Assembly: GCA_012064385.1 (NCBI GenBank)
Contig: QRDG01000827.1
Span: 451,888-515,887 of the forward strand
Direction: 5' to 3'
From: Puccinellia tenuiflora
Taxonomy: Eukaryota; Streptophyta; Magnoliopsida; Poales; Poaceae
Length of the DNA stretch: 64,000 nucleotides
Positions within the stretch are counted from its first letter, which is position 1. The number at the start of each line of letters is the position of its first letter. This document shows, piece after piece, positions 55,457 to 64,000 of the stretch. The translations under genes were made by a program, and so were the position numbers. Below the pieces are notes generated by a model that worked only from the letters and a program-made list of their open reading frames with translations, made no database searches and was not told the origin of the DNA.

Positions 55457-57352
55457 TGATCCTCTCAAACGTCGTCACCGTTGGTCGTGGAAGTAATGCG
55501 AGCTTCGATCGTGCAAAACTTAGTCTGAATCTAGGGCGTGTTAAGTTGAAGACTTGTTGTGCTGTACATAGTCAAGCTTGATGGTGGGTGTCCAGTTTCC
55601 AGATTGATGTGTTTGCTTTGCTGCTTTAATGTAGGATTCTGTAGCCAGTTAAGGTACTCTAGAGAGCTTTTGATCTTCCTTGTGCAATGTAGTAGCCATT
55701 TAAATGTCAAGTGCCTTTGCTATCCAATCCATCGTGAGAATCCAATCTTCGTTGTGGAACCAGGGTGCTTTAAAGCATTTGAAGTGGGCTAGTCTCATAT
55801 CCAGATCTGATACTAGTACAAGTCTGCAATTGCCAACAAAGCAAAGAAAAGCACTTTCTTCCCTCTGACATAAAAATAATACTCACTGAAAAAGTACTTT
55901 TGTACCGCCAAAGCGTTCGATTGATGCTTTTCTTTTGACTTTCTTTCGCAATCAAATTACTAGCTCTGTTCTGTTCATCCCTTGTGTTGGTTGGCAGCGG
56001 GCTCACAAATGTCAAAGGATTCGTGCAGTACAGGGCGGGGAGAGATTCAGAAGCTGTTTCTGGTGATGCTTTGCCCTTGGCGTAACGCCAAGCCGAAGCA
56101 TCGGATCAGATCAGCAACGGTGGAGACTAGCTAACTAATAATGTCGGATAATGCTATGCGTGAGGCCCCATGGCATGATGTTCCAGAATTATGATGATGA
56201 TGATGATGATGATGCGTCTCTCTCGGCTCGGCTCCCTCTGTACTGTATGTACGACGTGGAGACGGATGGTAATCATGCTGCGCCGGTGCATGGCTGCCAC
56301 CACGTCGTCGGACGATGGGAGCACGCACCGCCATGGAACACGACGGGGAACGGCCGGCGTACGGCTCCGGCCCCCACTTTCTCGAATCTCGATCTTTTGC
56401 CGGGTCTATCCTAATTTTTCTCCGGTGTACTTCTAATCCCTTCTGTCGCTGGACGTGATGACGGTAACAAAATTAGGGATACCGGCCTTCGTTCCTGCGT
56501 ACCTTGTCCTCGATCGTCCTTGGCCTCATTCCCGCCGGCGAGATCGCCGGGGTCCAACCCGCCGCCGCCGCCGTTCCCGGATCGAATTGCTTGATTCTAA
56601 AGAAAATAATACTGGTCCATCATCTACACGGGGAGGCAATAGGGGATCGGGAGACAGTGCGATCGATGGTACGCTTGTACTGGACACTGTCCGCCGTTTG
56701 TTCGGTCCCGTTTCGATGCGTCCAAACAGAATGGTCACATCCGCAACCAAACAACGGCAGCAAATGCGCTCGATCGATCGCACGGCGGCAGCGCCATCCA
56801 TGTGTTGTTGGCCACTTCGCCTTTCACCTGCCCAGCCCAGCCCATCCATCCAATTATTGGTCCGGCGGCCTGCAATCTTTCTCGACGGGGTTAATTTCTC
56901 TGGGGTGCCTCACGGTAAATATTCCTAAACCCTAGTCATTCTAGCGGTCTACTAGACTTACTTAGCAGTGAGTACGAGTAGTTCCCAAGAGTTGGTGTAA
57001 TAAAGAGTTTGGTGATTTGGTCTCCCATGGAGCAAGCAGTGCCACCGCCATTACTGCGACGCCAACGACGTAGAGTACAGCTTTTGTTGGTGGCCGGTCC
57101 GGTCGTGAGAGATGACACGGCCTCTGCCTTTCTTACCGTTGCATCCAATCGCTACAGTTACACCATGCCCAGGATAGAAAGAAACGAAAGAAAAAGCTTT
57201 CCTCGCAGCAGTTTACATTGCCCAGAGGCTTGGCTCTGGCTGGCACTCCGCTGCATCTTGGCCCGCTCCGATTCGTGGCTCGAGATCGATCGCCTGGGAA
57301 CAGCCACTGCGCCGGTGCACGCTTAAATCTGTGCTAAGCTCCAAAATTTGCA
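55457..57352. other. Downstream flank and intergenic sequence, no gene recognised
   Basis: Probably starts with the receptor kinase 3' UTR. A (GAT)n microsatellite lies at about 56192-56213. There is no further coding sequence with recognisable domains. Confidence 0.5.
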
Positions 57353-58900
57353 ACTTGAGCTAGTAGAAATTTCCACAAAAGCACCTTCGTCCCCATCCAC
57401 ACCTCTCCGCAGGATGCCTCCTCCATGGCCGAGGCCTTCGGCTGCCCGGTGGCCGCCTTCCCTCAAGCCTACCTCGGCCTTCCCCTCTCCACTCACAAGT
57501 TCCGGGCTTCCGACCTTGCCCCCTATGATTGCAAAATGTGACAATTATCTCGCTGGTTGGCGTGGCAGCTGCACGCCTATCGGCGGACGCCTCATTCTTG
57601 TCAACTCTGTGCTGTCCACTCTCCTTTCCCATGCCATGGCTGCCGGCATTATTCCCCTCGGTGTCCTCGAAGACAAACGTAGGTGCGCCTTCCTCTAGAC
57701 GGGGGAAGACACTTGCCACGGTGGTAACTGCAAGGTCGCATGGAAGGATGTCTGCACCCCGAAGTCTTTGGGTGGCCTTGGAATTATGTGCCTGGCTACT
57801 CAAAATAAGTCTCTTCTCTCCAAGTTTCTTTCTAAGCTTCACTCCGACTCCGATGCCCCCTGGGCCTCCTGGTTCCGCCGGTTTTATGGCTGGTCAAACA
57901 ATCATGACCTTGGCGATTCCTCGTCTCTTGACACTCCGATCTGGATGGATATTGTTTCCACCTTGCCTTCCTTCCGTTCTAACTCCTCTGTCACTGTTGT
58001 CTCCGACCGCTCTACCTCCTTTTGGCTTGAACTTTGGCTCGTCCCCTCCACTCTGGCTGACTCCTTCCCCGCTCTCGCTTCTCACTCCATGCTCTCCTCT
58101 CTGGCCTCTCTTCCTCTCTCGCCCCCTCGCCTCTCGACCCAAGCCTCGCTGGAGCTCTCCCTCCTCTCCGCCCTTCTTGAACACGTCACCCTCGACCCTT
58201 CTGGGGTTGACAGTCGAGTTAACCGATTCACCAATAAGGCGTCCTTGAACCGGGACACTTACACCAACAACTTTAGAACTCTGCCTTCTGACGATTATGC
58301 TGGGTTTGTTTGGGAAAATGTGGCCCCTAACACTTGCAGGATCTTTATTTGGCTAATGCTCCGCCGTCGTATCTACACAAATGAGAGGCGTTTCAGACAC
58401 AACCTGGCTGCCTCGCCCTGCTGCCCCTCTTGCTCGGCTTGCGAAGATGTGGACCACCTTCTCATGCACTGCCACCGTGCCAGGGAAGTCTGGGACCTCC
58501 TTCCCCCGTGTCGCCCCGACAACATGCCCGACACCGTCCGGGAGGCTTGGGCGGCTCTGACCCCCTCTGCTGCTACAACTACAATCTTCACCGCCGTTCT
58601 CTGGAACATCTGGAAGAGAAGGAACGACCTGGTCTTCAACCAGGAAAACCTACCGAGCTCGCTTGTGGCTCGCCGTTGTGTTGCGGATGTCCGCCTTTGG
58701 TCCCACCGATGCCGCGATCTGCTGACAAAAGATGTTATGATTCAATGGTGTAATAGTTTCGATCCCCCGTGATCTCCTGTACTTTTCCCTTTGCTCTCCC
58801 GACTCGCCCCCCTTCACCTTGTAATGGATGCTGCTCTTGATTGTTAATATATAGTTCAGGCTGGCCTTGGGCCGCCGAAGTTACAGTAAAAAAAAAAACT
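57353..58900 (+). mobile_element. 5'-truncated LINE, TSD AAAATTTGCA
   Basis: A perfect 10-bp duplication flanks it (57343-57352 and 58901-58910) and it ends in an A-run (58888-58898). It carries the 3' part of LINE ORF2 only. Truncation at the 5' end is the normal outcome of LINE insertion. Confidence 0.9.
57360..58772 (+). pseudogene. LINE ORF2 C-terminal part (RT end and zinc-binding domain), broken
   Basis: The first part (about 57360-57700) matches the end of a LINE reverse-transcriptase region: SFPQAYLGLPLS-like (here FPQAYLGLPLSTHKFRASDL), then CDNYLAGWRG and GGRLILVNSVLSTL in a different frame. From 57768 an open stretch begins MGGLGIMCLATQNKSLLSKF and includes a zf-RVT zinc-binding block (FIWLMLRRRIYTNERRF, CPSCSACEDVDHLLMHC). 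It ends at 58772. At least two frame changes and a stop make it non-functional. Confidence 0.85.
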
Positions 58901-59195
58901 AAAATTTGCACGGATCTCAAAACCCCATATGAGTGGGCCAGATGTTGGGAACCTCATGGAGAACTAGAGTGGGGAGCAGTTCAGCACTGGTCTCCCATCT
59001 GAAGCAAAGCCAGCCACGCATGCAGGAGATGAAACCATAGAGCCATAGAGGTTAGGGCGGTAGTAGGCACTAGACAGTGAGTCCATGCATGTGCCTACCT
59101 ATTATCTCGCAGACAAGGTTACACGGGTTAGATTCTGGGCTAACCAAGGCCGTCCAAAACAAGATGATGCCTAGTGCGTTTGGCGCACAACATTA

Positions 59196-59364
59196 GGGCT
59201 CATTTGGTTGTGGGGAGAGAAATACCCAGGGAAAATAATCCCGGCCGGGAATCTGAGAAATCATGTGTAAACTCTGGATTCTATTCCCAGACCTCCGGAC
59301 TAGGGGAAAATACACCCCAGGAAAAGGCCGGGATCCCCCCGGGATTCCAGTACCAAATGAGCCC
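59196..59364. mobile_element. Tourist-like MITE (PIF/Harbinger), 169 bp
   Basis: The left end GGGCTCATTTGGT and right end ACCAAATGAGCCC are exact inverted repeats. The duplication TTA lies at 59193-59195 and 59365-59367. Confidence 0.9.
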
Positions 59365-59367
59365 TTA

Positions 59368-60917
59368 GAGGTTGGTAAATGGGACAAAACGACCAGCACA
59401 AGTCAGCGTGCGAAGTGAGTTTCAGCTTGCAATGCTGCATGGTCCAGCCGGCCAGCAGCTGAGAGAGCCTGATCGAGACGGACGAACGGAGCCGAGGACA
59501 ACGTCGATCTTCACGTGGTAGCTAGCATGGTACTACAGTATATTGGTAGGAGGCTGACTCGATCGATCATCATCGGTTCGGTTGTATGTGGTGTGGTGTG
59601 GTGGTGGTGCAGGAGCAGGAAGCCGAGACGAGGGCCGACTCTACACGAGACACGGCACGGCTGCTTCCCTGGACTCTGGAGCGTAGCTAGCAACAGTGTG
59701 TGCGTGCAGCACAGTTACGTGGTACATACATACAGAGGGAACCGCGGCGAGGGACCGTCGCTGGGATCAGATCTGAGGACGCAGGGAAGGACGGCACGCT
59801 CGCCGGCCATTGTTCCCGTTGGTGCAGACGGTGCTGTTCCGGTCGTCGATCTGACTGGACGAGATGCTTGCTGTCTCGGCTGTATCACCTCTCTGCGGCT
59901 GCCTGCATCCTGGCCCTGCTGATGATTCGGCACGCGTCTAAAGAAGGTACAGTTCATGTCGCCGGCACAGCGGCGAGCACCACGCTCAAGTACTCAATAT
60001 TGAGTAGACTGCCGCCGGAGGCCTGAGATGGAGGCGTCATTCGTCCGTCTCGCGCCCAAGCTAAACTTGAGCAGCAATCTGAGATGAACGGAGGCGCAAT
60101 AGAGAAACGAAGGCCGACGTAGCTAGGACTAGGAGTAATAGATACTGCAGTCTACGAGTGGAAGATGAGATCAGCAGACACGTCGTAGTGGAAGCTATGA
60201 TCAGGAAAAGCGCACGAAACCTGCCAACCCTAATACTGGATGCAGGAGGGCACATGAAAAGGAGATGCAATGCAAAGGAATGCTACAAATGGGGGGGTCG
60301 AAAGAATTAGAATTCTGCAGCATTTTCAACGGAAATGGAGCCAACTCACCTTCTCTTCTTGTTCTTCGGATGCAATCATATGTAGTACTACAGTACCTGG
60401 GTACTACCGGGCGCTTCTTTCCTTGGTCCGTCAGGACCATCGAAAGGTTTCAAAATATTATTATGATGATCTGACACTGTAACCATTCTGAATTATTTGA
60501 GCTGATGGGAAATGCAGAAATTGGTCAGGGAAGGGAAGGGGCGAGTGTTTGAGCTCCATCCCTATGGTTCCATGACGTGCGCGAAACGAATTAATTAGAT
60601 ATCGGCGTGACTGTGCGAGTATGGCGCAGGATCGGCAGCAGTAAACGCAGATCAACCCGTTGTACTAAGACTGAAGGAGTAGTTAAGGGATTTCAGGGGA
60701 AGCTGTTGGCGAGTGAGAACACTGTTTGACAGCGTCACATACACACACGCACGCACGTGCAGAGAGGGAGCCATTTCTACCCTAAAAAAAAGAAAGTGAA
60801 GTTGGGCCCAAACCGTGCAGGGCGCATGTCGGGTGCCAGCCCACAGTGGCCGTGGTAGTTTTTTTTTTTTGAGGAATTTGCTAAACTTTATTCATGCAAA
60901 ATGTTCATGGGTACAGA
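59368..60917. other. Intergenic, no gene recognised
   Basis: Short open frames only. There is a T-run at about 60860-60870 and CA-rich sequence near 60740-60760. Confidence 0.5.
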
Positions 60918-60984
60918 GATTACATCATGAGGGGTACCAAGCCATAAATGGCGCACCCCCCCCCCCCCCCCCCCACACCCCCAA

Positions 60985-61253
60985 GGCCTTGTTTACTTCT
61001 CTCGTATTTCGACCCCCAAAAAGTTTGGGGATAGGACGGGATTAAGTGTTGACCCAATCACTTACCATCCCTCGAATACTTTTTCAAAAATACACTAGTA
61101 TGAGGTATAGTTTTTACTCTATACAAAAATGAGGAGATTTGTGGGGATATTTAGAGATTATCCTGTCCAACCCTGAAAAAGCAAACGACCTACTCGAAAT
61201 TTTTCGAGATAATCCCTTCTGGTCCCTAAAATACACTAGAAATAAACAAGGCC
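60985..61253. mobile_element. Tourist-like MITE, copy 1 (269 bp)
   Basis: GGCCTTGTTTACTTCT at the left and AGAAATAAACAAGGCC at the right. TAA follows the right end; the left side is a C-rich tract, so the TSD is not clean. Confidence 0.7.
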
Positions 61254-61331
61254 TAAAGAAGAAGAAAACTTACTAGTTTGTGAGCTTGATTACATCATGA
61301 GGGGTACCAAGCCATAAATGCCCCCCCCCCC

Positions 61332-61362
<31 letters not shown>

Positions 61363-61376
61363 ACACCCACACCCAA

Positions 61377-61644
61377 GCCCTTATTTACTTCTCTCGTATT
61401 TCGACCCCAGAAAGTTTGGGGATATGACGGGATTAAGTGTTCACCCAATCCCTTACCATCCCTCGAATACTCTTTCCAAAAATACACTAGTATGAGGTAT
61501 AGTTTTACTCTATACAAAAATGAGGAGATTTGTGGGGATTTTTAGGGATTATCCTGTCCAACCCTGAAAAAGTAAACGACCTACTCGGAATTTTTCGAGA
61601 TAATCCCTTCCAGTCCCTAAAATACACTAGAAGTAAACAAGGCC
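61377..61644. mobile_element. Tourist-like MITE, copy 2 (268 bp)
   Basis: Copied with the surrounding DNA rather than independently inserted. Left end GCCCTTATTTACTTCT, right end AGAAGTAAACAAGGCC. Confidence 0.7.
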
Positions 61645-61677
61645 TAAAGAAGAAGAAAACTTAGCTAGTTTTTGAGC

Positions 61678-62119
61678 TTCGAAACTCACGGTGAAAAGAG
61701 CAACTGTTAAAAACTGTGAAAAGAGCAACCGTGGTAGCTACCGGATCACGAATGCTTTGCTCCGATCTGTAACGTGAAAAGACCATTTCCCACTTCGCAG
61801 CTCAACAGTCACAGCCCAACTACGTCGAACGACCACAAGCAGAGAAAAAATGGCGGACATAGCGTGGCCTGATACTGTAACTCTGCCATGTTCAGCCCAC
61901 CTATCCACAACAGGTTGCCCTCGTTTGTCTAATAAACGATTTATTATTCCACGATGGGGAAAAAAGGCTTCGTTCAGCTAAAGGGTATTTTGAACCTTTC
62001 GACTATTGTCTCACAGACAGGAGAGATTTTACATGTATGTATGAGCACTATATCACGCAATTTCTGTAGTCTTTGCATCATCTATGTATATAGGTGCGGG
62101 CGATCCCTTTCATATGATC
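61678..62119. other. 3' flank of malate dehydrogenase gene
   Basis: Non-coding. The part adjacent to 62120 is presumably 3' UTR on the - strand. Confidence 0.5.
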
Positions 62120-63995
62120 TCACTTGTTCATGAACGACACGCCCTTCTGGATGCTCTCGCTCAGCTCCATCTTTGCCTTCTCCAGGCCGGCTCTGCAAAC
62201 AGACATTAGGCGAAGCGGTTACTTTGTCGGAAAGAGAACCATTGTAAATCCGCAGGAAACCGTGTATGAAAACGACTAATTAAGTAGAGCTATCAGCTAA
62301 GCTACCTCTCAAAGTCATTCAGTGGCCCAAGAGGGAGGATCTCCTCGGCCCCACCACGGCCTAACCTCACTTTCGTTGCGAAGAAGGGAAGCTCTGTCAC
62401 CTAATGCAAGACAAAAGGGTACGGATCGTCAGATTTAAGTGTTTTGTGAAGGAGAAGGGTTGAGATTTGGTGTAACTAACAATACCTCGGATGCAACGTA
62501 CGAACATTCCATGATGCCAGCATCACCACGCATTCCACGCAAGCATGCGTCAGCGAATTTCGCAGCAGCAAAAGCCTGAAGCGGTTCTTTCAATGTTAGT
62601 ATTGAGTAATTGGCTCGGGCACGAATCGTGCGAAGTGGGCAGCATAACCTACCATTGACAAAGTTGCAGAGCCTGCTCCAGCCTTGGCCTGAATCATAAG
62701 CGAAAAGAGGATATGAACTCAAATGGGAAAAGGAAAGAAAACTCAATCTGGAACTGAGAAAGTTTCAGATATAGAAAAACAAAGGATATGAAACTAAATC
62801 TATACACAGTACATGATTGCGTGGTACATAAATTTCTTTCGTGCATAAGGGCATGTCTTTCATTTCCTGAAATTATTTATCCACTCAGAATCTGCTGTCA
62901 TGTGTGGTAACTTTTTTCCTAAGAATTCCTGTGGCTTACTAAACTGTAGAAACTTTCAGGAACTATTAAAATGAATTCCTGGTAGCTTGGCCTACTATAT
63001 CGTATAATTTCACTACGCCAAGAGATAGAAATACAACTAATACCCACACGAGAATCATGGCTGCTCACTGCGAGTCTTTAAGCAATTCTACTTCAGGAAA
63101 TATATTAGATGCACTTTCGATTTGTCAAGTATCTGAAATTATCAGTCACGATTGCATAGCCAGAATATGAAAATATATCAAATGAAGATTCGTCGGCCAG
63201 GGAAGGCAAAAGGCATAATCAAATGTTAGCTTTAGTCTACTAACTGTAAACATCATCATACCTCAACAACTTCTGTACCACCATTCTGTATGCGGTTAGT
63301 CAAATAGCTGATTTCATCTGGAGTGAATGAGCATGGGGGGCTGACCTGCGGAGAGATTGGTGACAAATTAGCAATTTCTATCCACAGAACTAGAGAATTT
63401 TTCTTAGTAGTCAATATTAAAATTTGCAGCGTGATGACGTCACCATATGATACCTGGGACAGGAGGGGCAATATAGTGATCCCTGCATGGCCACCAACAA
63501 CCGGAACATTGACTTCTCTTGGATCAACTCCAAGCACTTCTGCCTGAAAAAAGCAGCAAAGACAAAAGGTGAATCACCAAGAGCCATCAAAGATGAAAAG
63601 TTGCACGACTCTATAGTATGCAAGTATGTAAAAGCTGTTTCATAGAAGACATTCGAGATATAATTTCTTAGGCTACATACCACAAAGGTGTTGGCCCTCG
63701 CTACATCAAGCGTTGTCACTCCGAGGAGACGTTTGGGGCAGTAAGTTCCAGCTCTCTTGAAAACTTCCGCCGCAACGGGGACAGTTGAGTTCACAGGGTT
63801 GCTGATCAAATTCACTATTGCATTAGGACAGATTTTGGCAATGCCCTCACAAAGTGCACGGACGATCCCAGCATTTTTGTTGAATAAATCATCCCTTGTC
63901 ATTCCTGGTTTTCTTGGGAGGCCAGCAGGGATGATGACAAGATCCATTCCTGTAAGTGCTGCCTCAAGCTGTTGTGGCCCAAGGAAGCCACGCAC
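62120..63995 (-). CDS. Peroxisomal (glyoxysomal) NAD-malate dehydrogenase, last seven exons, partial
   Basis: Exons on the - strand: 63681-63995, 63454-63543, 63262-63345, 62653-62688, 62486-62575, 62306-62400, 62120-62192. Junctions are GT-AG and in phase, giving 260 C-terminal residues and a stop at 62120-62122. The enzyme interconverts malate and oxaloacetate with NAD. Visible motifs: GMDLVIIPAGLPRKPGMTRD (substrate-loop Arg residues), NLISNPVNSTVPVAAE, GVTTLDVARANTFV (catalytic Asp-Arg pair) and GGHAGITILPLLSQ (catalytic His). The C-terminal KVRLGR..GAEEILPLGPLNDFERAGLEKA resembles plant peroxisomal rather than mitochondrial forms. The N-terminal cofactor-binding part and targeting presequence (about 95 residues) lie beyond 64000. 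No defects are seen. Confidence 0.93.
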
Positions 63996-64000
63996 CTGAA

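Larger units (their letters stand above)
60918..61677 (+). repeat. Direct tandem duplication of about 370-390 bp containing a Tourist-like MITE
   Basis: GATTACATCATGAGGGGTAC starts both copies, at 60918 and 61288. Each copy then has a poly-C tract (60956-60974; 61321-61348), a CA-rich patch and a Tourist-like element. Copies differ by scattered substitutions and by the length of the C and CA tracts. Confidence 0.9.

Noticed and set aside
1..64000. tRNA, rRNA or other structured RNA genes
   Set aside because: None could be recognised. Stretches resembling tRNA are primer-binding-site complements in LTR elements.

Overview
The window is nuclear DNA of a grass, most likely a member of the Triticeae (wheat, Aegilops, barley or rye). 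The evidence is intron-containing plant genes with GC-rich 5' ends and a very high load of cereal-type transposable elements (Stowaway and Tourist MITEs, Copia and Gypsy LTR elements, Mutator, PIF/Harbinger, Helitron, LINEs). No database search was possible. The species is inferred, and family names rest on motifs, terminal repeats and target-site duplications read by eye.

Three host genes are visible. (1) A kinesin-8 motor gene on the + strand at 22575-28362 has 16 exons and predicts 727 residues, with all core motor motifs intact. (2) A CLAVATA1/BAM-type LRR receptor kinase on the + strand at 51525-55456 has two exons. A one-base frameshift near 55198 takes the last part of the kinase domain out of frame, and its intron carries a 55/63-bp tandem repeat. 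(3) The last seven exons of a peroxisomal (glyoxysomal) NAD-malate dehydrogenase lie on the - strand at 62120-63995. Its 5' end is outside the window.

The rest is transposon-derived, and many elements have exact boundaries. 1-2725: 3' part of a Tat-lineage-like Gypsy element with a spliced antisense gene and an LTR. 4606-5888: PIF/Harbinger-like element with GC-rich cargo and a 46-bp tandem repeat. 8150-8580: foldback MITE with a 10-bp TSD. 8671-11680: Copia element reduced to a broken gag/protease (TSD ATGTG). 12239-13953: PIF/Harbinger element with a 362-codon ORF carrying a W-W-G motif. 16520-18567: Helitron. About 19795-21140: decayed Harbinger transposase. 28683-30582: young gag-only Copia element with an intact gag, inserted at the kinesin 3' end (TSD TCTTC). 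32047 to about 40226: a second W-W-G Harbinger element, split by a young 6.3-kb LTR element (32439-38716, TSD CCTTC) that has no recognisable pol but encodes a 1163-codon unknown protein running into its own LTR. 43166-47470: Mutator element (9-bp TSD, about 150-bp TIRs) carrying a plant mobile domain (PMD) gene and a MURA N-terminal remnant. 47752-48304 and 57353-58900: 5'-truncated LINEs with TSDs. 60918 to about 61677: a tandemly duplicated Tourist-like MITE.

The three host genes are unrelated in function (microtubule motor, peptide-signal receptor, peroxisomal metabolism) and are simply neighbours separated by transposons. The most interesting material is in the non-autonomous elements carrying unknown or domesticated-type genes, and in the RLK frameshift. 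Eleven poly-C/poly-G tracts of 11-33 bases are an unusual feature of the whole window.
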